From NCBI GenBank assembly GCA_964563495.1, contig CAZLYK010000003.1, positions 17,103 to 81,102 of the forward strand: a stretch of 64,000 bases of DNA, written 5' to 3'. Each line of letters begins with the position of its first letter. Position 1 is the stretch's first letter. Positions 49,279 through 61,845 of this stretch are shown here, piece after piece. The notes beneath the pieces were generated by a model. The model was not told the DNA's origin and did not search any database. It was given only the letters and a program-made list of their open reading frames with translations. A program made the translations under genes and the position numbers. The DNA is from CAZLYK01 sp964563495. GTDB lineage: Bacteria > Acidobacteriota > Blastocatellia > RBC074.

Positions 49279-51573
49279 ATGGTGGTGTCGAGAAGATTGT
49301 TTATGATCAAAGAAAAATTGCCTGCGATCGGGCGGACGCTTTCGCTGGTTTTGCTGATTGGCACAATCGCCGTGATCGTGACGGCTTTCATCCGCGCGAG
49401 GAGGCAGCCGCGGCCACCGAGCCCCGTCCGGTCCGAGTCGGTACTCAAAGCCAATGTCACATCGGTAATCGAGGGATACAAATACGTCAAAACCGATACC
49501 GGCAGTGGGCGGGAAACACTGCGTCTGCTGGCGGCCAAAGACATTACTTACGAGGACGGCCGGCACGAATTGGAGAAAGTCGATCTGACCGCCTTCGGGG
49601 AGCCACAAAAAGACAAGACGGCTAAGAGTATGCGGATCACCGCGGATCGCGGCCTCTATTTGCGCGACCCCGGAATCGTCACCTTTACCGGCAATGTCAT
49701 AGTGACCAGCAGCGACGGTCTGGAAGTGACGACCCAGTTGCTCAAATACGAGCAGCAGACCGAGCTGGCGAGCACGGATCTGGATGTCCAATTCAGGCAG
49801 CACGATCTGAGCGGCTCGTCGATCGGCGCTCAACTCTACGCCAAGACTCATCATTTGGCGCTCCTCAAGGATGCGCGACTGGTCAGCAGCAATCCGGATC
49901 CCGGCAAGGAGGGCGGCCTGCCGGTCGAAATCCGAGGCGATCGTGCGTCGTATGCCGAGTTGGATGGTGTGGCGCGGTTTGAGGGCAACGCCGGTATCGT
50001 GCAGGGCGAAAAATCGGCGCGCGCCGACATCATCACCGGTGTCATCGATCTGGGGAGCAAGCAACTCAACCGCATCGAGATGCGAGGCAATTCGAGCCTC
50101 AAGTCGTTGGAGAAGGGGAGGGCGTCTGAATTCCAGTCACGTGACCTGGACTTCTTTTTCGATCAGGCACAGCATCTGAAGTCGGCGGTCGGGAATGGCG
50201 CCGCGCGGGCGGCCTCGCTCGAAAAAGACGCGCCTCGGGAAGTGACCGCGGATAAGATCGAGGCGATTTATCAACCGTCTGAAAATGGCAGTCGCTTGCG
50301 TTCGGTTGTGACCCAGGGGCGGACGGTCATGAAGATAGAGGTCGCCGAAGGGGCGCCGAGCGCGAGGCAGGTATCGGAGCGGGTGATCGAGGCCGACTCC
50401 GTCCAGTCGGCCTTCCGCGAGGACGGCAAGTCTCTGTCACGGACCGAAGCCTCAGGCAACGCCGTCATGACCGTGACCCCAAAACAGCTCACCCCGGCGG
50501 CTGAAAAGAAGAGGTTGAGCGCGGCCAAATTCATTGCGGATTTCTTCGAGAGCGGCAACAACATCAAGACCTTTATCGCCGACGGGAATGCGCTCGCCGA
50601 ATTCGAGCCGGTGCAGAAAGAGAGTAAGCGGCCGAAAAAGACCATGAGCGGCAGGAAGATGACCGCAAATTTCAGTGAGCAGGTCCAGGATCTCAGCGAT
50701 TTGACCGTCGAGGGCGGGGCCAAGTTCAGCGAGGGAGATCGCCAGGCGACGGCGGCACGGGCGATCTACACCGCGGTCAATCAAACTGTTGCCATGCGCG
50801 GCAAGCCCCAACTGTGGGACTCCTCGGCGCGCACGGATGCCGACGAGATCGACGCCAACCTTGACACCGGCGAGAGTTTTTTGCGCGGCCGGGTGCGGAC
50901 GACTTATTACAGCCGTGAGACGACCGGCGGCTCGGCTCCGTTTAAGGACCGTCAAGCGCCGGTGACCGTCGCCTCGAATAGCGCCGTGGTCAAGCATCGC
51001 GAGGCCGCAGCGCGATACTCCGGCAATGTCAGAGCCTGGCAGGAAGACGATTTTGTCCGCGCCGACAATCTGGAACTGGACAAAGGCGAACGTGTCATGA
51101 CGGCCTGGGGCAACGCCCAGTCGGCGTTCTACGATTTTGAGCGCGAGATCGAAAAGGGCAGGAAAGAGGAAGTACCGGTCTTCGCCACCGCCGAACGGAT
51201 CGTCTACTCCGATGCGACGCGGACGACACACTACGAAGGCTCAGTCAGGATCCGCCAGGGGGGCGATCGGATTGAGTCTGCGGTGGCCGACGTGGTCATG
51301 GACGAAGCGCACCGGTTGGTTCAGATGACGGCGGCGAACAAGGTCGTGTTGACCCAGCCGTCAAGAATCGCTACCGGTGACCAGGTCGTCTATACCGCCG
51401 CCAACGACGCCGCGGTGCTCACCGGCAATCCGGCGATCGTCGACGACCGCGAGCGCTCAGCCCTGACAAAAAGCGCAAAATTGACATTGCATCTACGCGA
51501 TGCTAGGATCGAAGCCAATGATGATAGCGGCAATAAAAAGCGTGTGAGGACAACACATCGCATCCAAAATTGA
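49279..51573 (+). CDS. Fused LptC/LptA-type LPS transport bridge protein
   Basis: 764 aa. An N-terminal transmembrane anchor (about 18-40) leads into an LptC-like beta-jellyroll (ITADRGLYLRDPGIVTFTGNV), followed by repeated OstA/LptA-type units: VIVTSSDGLEVTTQLLKY, TEASGNAVMTVTPKQL, AWGNAQSAFYD, HYEGSVRIRQGGDRIES and ADVVMDEAHRLVQMTA. LptC is usually about 190 aa and LptA about 180, so this single chain is about twice both together. It is followed by lptB, the usual lptC-lptA-lptB order. It probably forms the periplasmic LPS bridge. Start may be 49279 or 49303. Confidence 0.8.
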   Translation: MVVSRRLFMIKEKLPAIGRTLSLVLLIGTIAVIVTAFIRARRQPRPPSPVRSESVLKANVTSVIEGYKYVKTDTGSGRETLRLLAAKDITYEDGRHELEKVDLTAFGEPQKDKTAKSMRITADRGLYLRDPGIVTFTGNVIVTSSDGLEVTTQLLKYEQQTELASTDLDVQFRQHDLSGSSIGAQLYAKTHHLALLKDARLVSSNPDPGKEGGLPVEIRGDRASYAELDGVARFEGNAGIVQGEKSARADIITGVIDLGSKQLNRIEMRGNSSLKSLEKGRASEFQSRDLDFFFDQAQHLKSAVGNGAARAASLEKDAPREVTADKIEAIYQPSENGSRLRSVVTQGRTVMKIEVAEGAPSARQVSERVIEADSVQSAFREDGKSLSRTEASGNAVMTVTPKQLTPAAEKKRLSAAKFIADFFESGNNIKTFIADGNALAEFEPVQKESKRPKKTMSGRKMTANFSEQVQDLSDLTVEGGAKFSEGDRQATAARAIYTAVNQTVAMRGKPQLWDSSARTDADEIDANLDTGESFLRGRVRTTYYSRETTGGSAPFKDRQAPVTVASNSAVVKHREAAARYSGNVRAWQEDDFVRADNLELDKGERVMTAWGNAQSAFYDFEREIEKGRKEEVPVFATAERIVYSDATRTTHYEGSVRIRQGGDRIESAVADVVMDEAHRLVQMTAANKVVLTQPSRIATGDQVVYTAANDAAVLTGNPAIVDDRERSALTKSAKLTLHLRDARIEANDDSGNKKRVRTTHRIQN

Positions 51574-51716
51574 GCCGCTGGTGGTGTCAAAAGCAAGCCG
51601 AGTGAAGGCCGATATCAAGCTGGCAGCTCAGCGGAATTTCAGGCCTGAAATAATCGAACCTTGAGTCGGGCGATGTCGAGAAATAAGTCAGCGAAGCAGT
51701 GTGGAGGCGGGAAGAG

Positions 51717-52502
51717 ATGGTGAGCGGAGTCATCGAGCGCGAGGCCGTTGACCGGGCTGTCGGTCGCGAGCCGGCGTCTGTCGGAACTTTGCGGGCCGAT
51801 GGCCTATCGAAATCGTATCGCCGCCGGTGCGTGGTCGATCACGTCTCGATCACTGTTCGTCCGGGAGAGATCGTCGGTTTGCTCGGACCGAATGGAGCAG
51901 GGAAGACGACGACATTTTATATGGTCGTCGGTCTCGAAGAGCCTGACGAGGGAAGGGTCTGGCTTGGCGATCAGGAGATCACCAGGTTTCCCCTCTACAA
52001 ACGCGCGCGGCTCGGGATCAGCTATCTGCCGCAGGAAGCGTCGGTCTTTCGCAAACTGACGGTCGAGCAGAACATTATGGCGATTCTGGAGACGCTCAAC
52101 CTGAAGAGCGCCGAGCGCCACAGCCGGCTCGAAGAGCTGATCGAAGAGTTTCGCCTGAGCCACGTCCGAAAGAATAAAGGATATGCGCTTTCCGGGGGCG
52201 AACGGCGTCGAACGGAGATCGCGCGGATGTTGACGATCGAGCCGAAGTATGTCCTGCTCGACGAGCCGTTCGCCGGAATCGACCCGATCGCGATTGATGA
52301 CATTCAACAGATTATCGCGCGATTGCGCTCGCGCGGGATCGGGATTCTGATTACCGATCATAATGTGCGTGAAGCGCTCGAGATCACCGATCGCGCCTAC
52401 ATTATCAGCGAGGGCAAGCTCTTTCGTTCGGGAACGCCGCGAGCTTTGACCGACGATCCGGAAGTTCGAAGAGTCTATCTGGGAGAAAAATTCAGGATGT
52501 GA
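51717..52502 (+). CDS. lptB: LPS export ABC transporter ATP-binding protein LptB
   Basis: 261 aa. Walker A GPNGAGKTT, Q-loop LPQEASVFRKLT, signature LSGGERRRTEIAR, Walker B LLDEPFAGIDP and switch ITDHNVRE. The GIDPIAIDDI stretch is typical of LptB rather than amino-acid transporters. About 20 residues precede the usual start; ATG 51717 follows GGCGGGAAGAG. It powers LPS extraction via LptFG, which is not in this window. Confidence 0.93.
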   Translation: MVSGVIEREAVDRAVGREPASVGTLRADGLSKSYRRRCVVDHVSITVRPGEIVGLLGPNGAGKTTTFYMVVGLEEPDEGRVWLGDQEITRFPLYKRARLGISYLPQEASVFRKLTVEQNIMAILETLNLKSAERHSRLEELIEEFRLSHVRKNKGYALSGGERRRTEIARMLTIEPKYVLLDEPFAGIDPIAIDDIQQIIARLRSRGIGILITDHNVREALEITDRAYIISEGKLFRSGTPRALTDDPEVRRVYLGEKFRM

Positions 52503-52587
52503 GAGCAAGCGCCGGAGAGCGCATGCCGGATGCCCGGAGACGATCCCGGCCTGCTTCCGGCCTCCATCCCCGGCACCTCAATTGACT

Positions 52588-54237
<1,650 letters not shown>

Positions 54238-54430
54238 TTGTAGTTTGTCGAGTCTGGAATGAGATGAAGTTATTTGAGAATTCGAATTCAATCCCCCTTT
54301 CACATCCTGATGCCTTAATCCGCATCTCACAATCCGGACTTCGCGTTCCTCAATCCGCTCAACCAACCGTGGGATCGCTCGTCAGATTGCCCCAGGTGAC
54401 GGGCTCAATCATAAATAAAGGAGCATAGGG
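54238..54430. other. Intergenic region between rpoN and hpf
   Basis: 193 bp with no convincing ORF. It ends with AAATAAAGGAGCATAGGG before the hpf ATG. A separate hpf promoter is possible, but no sigma54 site is present. Confidence 0.5.
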
Positions 54431-54964
54431 ATGAAACTTGAATTTACAGGACGTAACTTCACTATTTCTCCAGCCATCCGAAGACATATCACCGATCATT
54501 TCAAAAAGCTGGAAACCGTGCTTAATGGGGCCACGCGCGCTCACGTGATTCTGAGCGTCGAGAAGCATCATCGCCACGTCGCCGAGATCGTCGTTAACTG
54601 GAATGACCGGTCGCTGACGAGCAAAGGCGACACGACCGACATGTACGCCTCGGCTTTGCAGGCGATCGACAAATTGCGCCGGCAGGCGATGAAGGTCAAA
54701 GGTAAAATCATCGACCGCAAACAACATTCACCATCGGTTCGCGTCGTGGCGCCGAGCCCGCTTCCCCCGGTTCAACCTATCGCCCTCGCACCCCGGATTA
54801 TTCGTTCCCGACGTTATACTGTCAAACCTATGACCCCTGAAGAAGCGATTCTACAGGTTGAAGAAGCGGCCGAACAATTCGTCGTTTTTCGCAACGCCGA
54901 GACCGACCGCGTCGGCGTAATCTATAAACGCAAGGATGGAAATTACGGCTTGATCGAGCCTTGA
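54431..54964 (+). CDS. hpf: Ribosome hibernation promoting factor, long form
   Basis: 177 aa. The N-terminal S30AE domain (MKLEFTGRNFTISPAIRRHI, then KLETVLNGATRAHVILSVEKHHRHVAEIVV and DMYASALQAIDKLRRQ) binds the decoding centre. A linker (about 100-125, Pro-rich) leads to the C-terminal dimerisation domain (YTVKPMTPEEAILQVEE to KDGNYGLIEP). Long HPF makes 100S ribosome dimers without RMF. It is in the conserved rpoN neighbourhood. Confidence 0.94.
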   Translation: MKLEFTGRNFTISPAIRRHITDHFKKLETVLNGATRAHVILSVEKHHRHVAEIVVNWNDRSLTSKGDTTDMYASALQAIDKLRRQAMKVKGKIIDRKQHSPSVRVVAPSPLPPVQPIALAPRIIRSRRYTVKPMTPEEAILQVEEAAEQFVVFRNAETDRVGVIYKRKDGNYGLIEP

Positions 54965-55052
54965 AGTATGAGTCTGGAGTCCGGTATCTGGTATCCGTGC
55001 CCCAAGGATTTGTGAACCCTGATCTGACGACTCCGGCCTCCTCCGGAGGGAT

Positions 55053-55913
55053 ATGGTTCCACAGCTCATCATCATTACGGGTCTGAGTGGATCCGGCATG
55101 TCTTCAGCCATGAACGTATTTGAAGACATGGACTATTTTTGTGTCGACAATCTGCCGGTCCAGTTGATCCCCAGTTTCGTCCATCTCTTCGAGATGAAGG
55201 AGTCCGGGATTACCCGCGCCGCGCTGAGCGTCAATATTCGAGAGGGGGAATTCCTCAAGAATTTTCCCCAGGTTTATGCTCAACTTCGAGCCCGGGATGA
55301 CCTGGACTTGACGGTTCTCTTCCTCGAAGCGAGCGACGCCGCATTGCAGCGCCGGTATAGTGAAACCCGCCGGCCGCACCCCTTGGGAGAAGGGAGCGTG
55401 CTCGAAGCGATCGGCGAGGAGAGGAAGAAGCTCGAGCCGATTCGCGCGCTGGCCGATGTGGTGATCGACACCTCCGACCATACCGTGCACACGTTGCGTT
55501 CCTGGCTCAAGGCTCGATTCACGCCCGAGGGCGCCGAGGTGCAGACCGAGATTACGGTCGTCAGTTTCGGCTTCAAATACGGCGTGCCGCTCGACGCAGA
55601 CCTCCTCTTCGATGTTCGGTTTTTGCCGAACCCGCATTTCGTCCCGGAGCTCAAAGCGTTGACCGGAAACGATCAGCCGGTGATCGAGTATCTGGACAAG
55701 AGCCCGGATGTCCGTGAGACGACCGGGCGTTTCGCCGATCTTCTCGATTACCTGGTGCCGATGTACCAGCGCGAAGGTAAAAGCTACGTTACGGTCGCCA
55801 TCGGTTGCACCGGGGGTAAGCACCGCTCGGTGGCGATCGCCAATGCACTCTGCAAACATCTCAACCGTGGAGGATATCGCGCGCGGGTGATGCATCGGGA
55901 TGTCAAGAAATGA
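55053..55913 (+). CDS. rapZ: RapZ/YvcJ-family nucleotide-binding protein with altered P-loop
   Basis: 286 aa. Family hallmarks: GLSGSGMSSAMNVFEDMDYFCVDNLP at the N terminus, RRYSETRRPHPL, and C-terminal GCTGGKHRSVAIAN. In the Walker A loop the invariant Lys (GKS) is Met16 here (ATG codon at 55098). In E. coli RapZ, an RNase adapter that controls GlmS mRNA decay, and in YvcJ the N domain binds nucleotide; loss of Lys should weaken ATP or GTP hydrolysis. The C-terminal RNA and sugar-sensing domain looks intact. It overlaps the next start region (ATGATAAGGAGG). Confidence 0.9.
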   Translation: MVPQLIIITGLSGSGMSSAMNVFEDMDYFCVDNLPVQLIPSFVHLFEMKESGITRAALSVNIREGEFLKNFPQVYAQLRARDDLDLTVLFLEASDAALQRRYSETRRPHPLGEGSVLEAIGEERKKLEPIRALADVVIDTSDHTVHTLRSWLKARFTPEGAEVQTEITVVSFGFKYGVPLDADLLFDVRFLPNPHFVPELKALTGNDQPVIEYLDKSPDVRETTGRFADLLDYLVPMYQREGKSYVTVAIGCTGGKHRSVAIANALCKHLNRGGYRARVMHRDVKK

Positions 55914-55924
55914 TAAGGAGGTCT

Positions 55925-56344
55925 ATGCCATTAGTCGGGGGAGTCGTCGTCACGCACGGCAATCTGGCGGCTGAGTTGGTCAGCGCAGCGGAAACGATCA
56001 TCAACGATGATATTCGCCATATCACCGCTGTCACGATCGGTTGGCATGATAGCGTCGAAGCGGCGCGTGAGCAGATCAGCAGGGCGATTGAGCGTGTCGA
56101 TCAGGGGGCCGGCGTCCTGGTTTTGACCGATATGTTCGGCGGCACACCGACCAACATCGCCTGTACCTTTCTCGGCAACTCGCCGATCGAGGTAGTCACC
56201 GGGGTCAACCTGCCGATGATCATCAACCTCGCCGACCAGCAGCCGGATGAGACGTTGCAGGTGATCGCACGTCGAGTTCGCGAGCAGGGCCAAAAAAATA
56301 TCTACCTGGCGAGCGAAGTTTTGTCTCCCGGCAAGCAGGCCTGA
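55925..56344 (+). CDS. PTS EIIA component, mannose-type family
   Basis: 139 aa. VVVTHGNLA supplies the phosphorylated His11; VLVLTDMFGGTPTNIA and VTGVNLPMI are typical of EIIA-Man. It is free-standing with no EIIB, C or D in the window, so it is likely regulatory. Start at 55925 after AAGGAGGTCT; this Shine-Dalgarno sequence overlaps the rapZ stop. Confidence 0.9.
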   Translation: MPLVGGVVVTHGNLAAELVSAAETIINDDIRHITAVTIGWHDSVEAAREQISRAIERVDQGAGVLVLTDMFGGTPTNIACTFLGNSPIEVVTGVNLPMIINLADQQPDETLQVIARRVREQGQKNIYLASEVLSPGKQA

Positions 56345-56359
56345 AGAGCAAGCATTTGC

Positions 56360-56635
56360 ATGGAGCAGCGCACGTTGATCATTAAAAACCGGCTCGGATT
56401 GCACGCGCGCGCCGCCGCCCGGCTGGTCAAAGTCGCGAGCGGCTTTGAGAGCGATATCCAGTTGGTGCGCGCCGATGCACATGACCGGAGGGTGGACGCG
56501 AAGAGCATCTTCGGCGTTTTGTTGTTGGCCGCGACACAGGGGACAAAGATTGAGATAATCGTCGATGGTGGGGACGAGAATGAGGCGATCGAAGCCTTGT
56601 GCCGGCTGGTCGAAGATAAGTTCGGAGAAGATTGA
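56360..56635 (+). CDS. Phosphocarrier protein HPr
   Basis: 91 aa. His15 in LGLHARAAA is the phosphorylation site. A Ser (RRVDAKSIFGVL, Ser49) occupies the regulatory Ser46 position, so HPr-kinase control is possible. It lies 15 bp after EIIA and 55 bp before EI. Confidence 0.93.
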   Translation: MEQRTLIIKNRLGLHARAAARLVKVASGFESDIQLVRADAHDRRVDAKSIFGVLLLAATQGTKIEIIVDGGDENEAIEALCRLVEDKFGED

Positions 56636-56690
56636 ACTGAACTGACAGGTCTCGTTGCTCGATTTCATCTGTGAAATTTGAGATTGCCCA

Positions 56691-58499
56691 ATGCGTATTC
56701 CAACGAGAAAATTCCCGGAAGAGAGATTTGAAGGGATCGGTGTTTGTCAGGGGGTGGCGATTGGCCGGGCCTTTCTGGTAGACGATCCTCGTGGCCGGAT
56801 CGTCAGGGTCTGTCTGCCCGCTGAGCAGATCGACTCCGAAATTGCGCGATTCCGAGAAGCCGCAAAGATCGCCCAGCGGCAGGTCCAGGAAGCGATCGAC
56901 CGGCTCCGCGCCGCCCTCGGGGCGGAGCGCGCTTATATTCTCGAAGCCCATCTGTTGATGCTGCAGGACCGCAGCATCGGAGAGCAGGTCGAGAATTTTA
57001 TCCGTGAAAACAACGCCAACGCCGAATGGGCGGTGCGCGACGTCACCAATCACCTGTTGGATCTCTACGCCCAGATTACCGATGATTATCTGCGCGAGCG
57101 TGGCAGCGATATCGCCGATGTCTCTCACCGTCTGATCAAAATCCTTTCCGGGTCGAAGACCTACGATCTCAATCGAATCGCGGATGGGGCGATCATCATC
57201 GCCGACGACCTGTTGCCTTCGGTGGCGGCGGACCTGGACCCGCGCCGCGTGCGCGGATTTGTGACCAATGTCGGCGGATGGGCTTCGCACACATCGATCA
57301 TTGCGAGGAGCCTCAACCTCCCGGCAGTCGTCGGGGTCCGCAGCATCGCCGCCCGGGTGAGGTCGGGTGAGACCATGATCATCGACGGGACCACCGGCGC
57401 CGTCATCCTGCACCCCTCGCCTGAGACCCTGAGGTTTTACTCCGAACAGCGCGAACGCCAGCAACAGCAGCAGCTTTATGATCTCGAAGAACGCGACCTC
57501 CCGGCGGTTACCCGGGACGGGCACGAAATCAAACTGCGCGCCAACATAGAGCTGATCGAAGAGATCGATATCCTGCGCCGGTACAATGCCTCCGGCGTCG
57601 GCCTCTACCGCTCTGAATTTCTCTATTCGCAGGCTGCCAACGGTTTGCCGAGCGAGGACGAACAATACGAGACCTATCGATTCCTGGCCGAGATGAGTGG
57701 AAAAGAGGGCGCCGTCATCCGGACCTTCGATCTGGGCGGCGATAAGCTCCACCTCGATGGTTTCGAGCCGGAGCGCAATCCGGCGCTCGGGCTGCGTGCG
57801 ATCCGATTATCGCTCACCCTGCAAGAGGTCTTCCGAACCCAGGTTCGCGCGATCCTGCGCGCCGCGCAGCACGTTGATGGCAGTTCGAGACTCAAGATCC
57901 TGCTCCCTTTTGTTTCCAACCTGGACGAGGTTCGTGAAGCGAAAAAGATCATCGCGGAGGTCGAACGGGAGCTGCGAGCGGAGAAGGTGGCTCACGCCGA
58001 AGACGTCGAGATCGGCGTCATGATCGAGGTTCCGGCGGCCGTGATCATGGCTGAACCGCTGGCGCGTGAGGCGGATTTCTTCAGCCTCGGAACGAACGAT
58101 CTGACACAAAGCATGCTGGCGGTCGATCGGGGGAATGAGAACGTCAACGCGCTGTTTGATCCGATGCATCCGGCGGTCCTCCGCGCGATCAGGTCGGTGA
58201 CCGACGCCGCCCGCATCATGCAGATCCCGATCAATGTCTGCGGTGAGATGGCTTCCAACCCGGCGCAGGTGATCATGCTGCTTGGACTGGGCTTGCGTGA
58301 TTTGAGCATGACGCCGAACGCGATCCCGGCGATCCGCCGGCTGGTCCGCTCAATCGATCTCAAAACCGTGGTTGAGATCGCCACTCACGCCGTCGGTCTG
58401 ACCACGCCGGCCGAAGTCCACCGTTATGTCAGCGCACACCTCTCCGATCTGGGGGCGCAGTTCCTGGCCTCGGCGCACATCGCACAATTTGTCGGCTGA
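56691..58499 (+). CDS. ptsI: Phosphoenolpyruvate-protein phosphotransferase (EI)
   Basis: 602 aa. Phosphohistidine in GGWASHTSIIAR (His200), PEP-binding SEFLY, FDLGGDKL and LGLRAIR, and NVCGEMASNP near the C terminus. It transfers phosphate from PEP to HPr and on to the EIIA. With no sugar permease nearby, the rpoN-linked EI-HPr-EIIA set is most likely a regulatory PTS coupling carbon or nitrogen state to output genes. Confidence 0.94.
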   Translation: MRIPTRKFPEERFEGIGVCQGVAIGRAFLVDDPRGRIVRVCLPAEQIDSEIARFREAAKIAQRQVQEAIDRLRAALGAERAYILEAHLLMLQDRSIGEQVENFIRENNANAEWAVRDVTNHLLDLYAQITDDYLRERGSDIADVSHRLIKILSGSKTYDLNRIADGAIIIADDLLPSVAADLDPRRVRGFVTNVGGWASHTSIIARSLNLPAVVGVRSIAARVRSGETMIIDGTTGAVILHPSPETLRFYSEQRERQQQQQLYDLEERDLPAVTRDGHEIKLRANIELIEEIDILRRYNASGVGLYRSEFLYSQAANGLPSEDEQYETYRFLAEMSGKEGAVIRTFDLGGDKLHLDGFEPERNPALGLRAIRLSLTLQEVFRTQVRAILRAAQHVDGSSRLKILLPFVSNLDEVREAKKIIAEVERELRAEKVAHAEDVEIGVMIEVPAAVIMAEPLAREADFFSLGTNDLTQSMLAVDRGNENVNALFDPMHPAVLRAIRSVTDAARIMQIPINVCGEMASNPAQVIMLLGLGLRDLSMTPNAIPAIRRLVRSIDLKTVVEIATHAVGLTTPAEVHRYVSAHLSDLGAQFLASAHIAQFVG

Positions 58500-58513
58500 T
58501 TGATTTGAATAAG

Positions 58514-58590
58514 AAAAAATAGACAGGATTATAGCAAGTTTCACGTTTGTGCGACCGCGTCCTCGCGGTCGCACAAACGTGAAACTTGCT
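58514..58590. repeat. Dispersed repeat with inner palindrome B, copy 12 (left half)
   Basis: AAAAAATAGACAGGATTATA, then the inner palindrome (GCAAGTTTCACGTTTGTGCG with 27-bp arms and loop TCCT). The right outer arm is missing and the sequence breaks off in CCGCAGGG. Nearly identical to the copy at 49136. Confidence 0.88.
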
Positions 58591-58636
58591 GCCGCAGGGT
58601 AAGCATTGATTGATGACCAATGAGATCAGCGCGGTT

Positions 58637-58713
58637 TTTCAGTTTCGTGCGTCCTGTCAGTCGCTCTCCCTGACGGTCGTGCGTCTGACAGGACGCACGA
58701 AACTGAAATCCTC

Positions 58714-58730
<17 letters not shown>
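58637..58730. repeat. Dispersed repeat with inner palindrome A, copy 13
   Basis: TTTCAGTTTCGTGCGTCCTG then TCAG (24-bp left arm, 58637-58660) pairs perfectly with 58685-58708, and is followed by the right outer arm AATCCTGTCTATTTT. It shares the inner palindrome of 46451. The right arm supplies the nadB stop codon on the minus strand. Confidence 0.88.
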
Positions 58731-60285
<1,555 letters not shown>

Positions 60286-60303
60286 ATCGGTTATCTGTTT
60301 CGA

Positions 60304-61368
60304 TTATTTGTTGACGGAGGACCCGGACGCCGCTTGCTGCCTTGCCGCTAATTGACCGCAGGCCGCTGAAATATCCCGGCCCCGCGGCCGGCGGAGGTAC
60401 GCCGGCAGGCCTTTGTCGACCAGGATCTTTTGAAAAGCCAGGATCCGCTCCATGGGTGAGGCGTGGAAGGGAAGCTCGGGCGCGGGATTGTGCGGGATCA
60501 GATTGATCTTGGCACGGATGCCCTTGAGCAGCCTGACCAGCCGGCGCGCGTCTTCGTCGCTGTCGTTGATCCCATCCAGCATGACGTATTCGAACGTCAA
60601 TCGCTCACGATCTTCGAGAGGGTATTCACGACAAGCCCTGATCAAGGCTTCGAGCGTGTACTTGCGATTGATTGGCATGAGATCTGTCCGCTGCTGCTCG
60701 GTCGTCGACGAGAGGGAGATCGCCAGGCGGGGGCGCACCGTCTCTTTGGCGAAGTCGTAAATTCTGGGCACGATCCCCGCGGTCGAGACGGTGATTCGCT
60801 TCGGGCTGATGGCCATGCCTTTCTCATCTGCCATGATCCGGATTGACTTCATGACCTCGTCGTAGTTGAGGAAGCTCTCACCCATGCCCATCAAGACCAG
60901 GTTGACGCCGTGCGGCGTCTCGCGACCCGGTCGATAAACGTGGTTGAGCACGATCAAGACCTGAGAGATGATTTCGCCGGCCGTCATATTCCGTTTGACG
61001 CCCAGCTGGGCCGTCATACAGAACTTGCATCCGACCGCGCAGCCGACCTGGCAACTGATGCAGATCGTATCTCTACGCTCTTCGGGCATGAAGACGGCTT
61101 CTGCCTCAAGGCCATCGCCGAGCTTGAGCAGGTACCTGCGGGTCCCGTCGCTCGAATAGAAGACATTCTCGATCTCGGTCTCGGTGACTCGCGCCAGATC
61201 GCTGAGCTTCTCCCGCAAGGCCTTGCTCAGCTCGGTCATCTCCCCGATCTCAAGCACGCGACGGCCATAGATTGACTGGGACAGCTGTTTGCCGCGGAAC
61301 GGCGCCTCCCCCAGCTCGCAGACCAGCTCGATCAGCTCACCCTCAGTTTTGCCCAACAGCAATGTCAT
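60304..61368 (-). CDS. rlmN: 23S rRNA (adenine2503-C2)-methyltransferase RlmN
   Basis: Radical-SAM enzyme methylating A2503 of 23S rRNA and A37 of some tRNAs; 354 aa. CAVGCKFC binds the 4Fe-4S cluster, and the two cysteines that form the methyl intermediate are in ISCQVGC and RDISAACGQLA near the C terminus. Length is standard. The middle gene of a three-gene leftward operon with the release-factor-like gene (6 bp upstream) and nadB. Confidence 0.95.
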   Translation of the reverse strand: MTLLLGKTEGELIELVCELGEAPFRGKQLSQSIYGRRVLEIGEMTELSKALREKLSDLARVTETEIENVFYSSDGTRRYLLKLGDGLEAEAVFMPEERRDTICISCQVGCAVGCKFCMTAQLGVKRNMTAGEIISQVLIVLNHVYRPGRETPHGVNLVLMGMGESFLNYDEVMKSIRIMADEKGMAISPKRITVSTAGIVPRIYDFAKETVRPRLAISLSSTTEQQRTDLMPINRKYTLEALIRACREYPLEDRERLTFEYVMLDGINDSDEDARRLVRLLKGIRAKINLIPHNPAPELPFHASPMERILAFQKILVDKGLPAYLRRPRGRDISAACGQLAARQQAASGSSVNK

Positions 61369-61374
61369 AAGAAC

Positions 61375-61716
61375 TCAGATTTTGACCTTCGTGCGTGATT
61401 GCTTTCGCTCGCTCTTCAATTTTTTCTTCTCCAGTCGCCTGGCTTTTGAGGCGGCCGTTGGTCTGGTCGGGCGGCGCGATTTACGGACTCGCTGCATCTC
61501 CTCCAATCGTTCGGCCATGCGCTCGAATGCCGCTTCGCGATTTGCCGATTGAGATCGTCTCTCAGTAGCTGTGACGACGACGCCGGTCGGACGATGAGTC
61601 AACCTTACCCCGGTCTCGACTTTGTTGCGGTGCTGCCCCCCGGGGCCGCCCGCGACGAAGAATTCCATCTCGCAGTCCCGCTCAAGCGATTCGCGATCGG
61701 TAGGATACCTGGGCAT
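61375..61716 (-). CDS. Small GGQ-containing release-factor-like protein
   Basis: 113 aa. FVAGGPGGQHRNKVETGVRLTH contains the GGQ peptidyl-tRNA hydrolysis motif of class-I release factors; the C terminus is very basic (RRLEKKKLKSERKQ), as in ArfB/YaeJ, which enters stalled ribosomes through such a tail. It lacks the stop-codon recognition domain. A rescue factor or PrfH-like role is likely. Confidence 0.88.
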   Translation of the reverse strand: MPRYPTDRESLERDCEMEFFVAGGPGGQHRNKVETGVRLTHRPTGVVVTATERRSQSANREAAFERMAERLEEMQRVRKSRRPTRPTAASKARRLEKKKLKSERKQSRTKVKI

Positions 61717-61845
61717 ACCTATCTATTCTCCCCTCGCGGAGCAAGATCGGCAAGCGACAATGCGGCTATTGCCTTGCGGCCGGTTGATGGGAGAAGATGA
61801 GCTTTAATTCGTAGGCTTTTTCCGAGAAAGTGATTTTTAGCTTTT

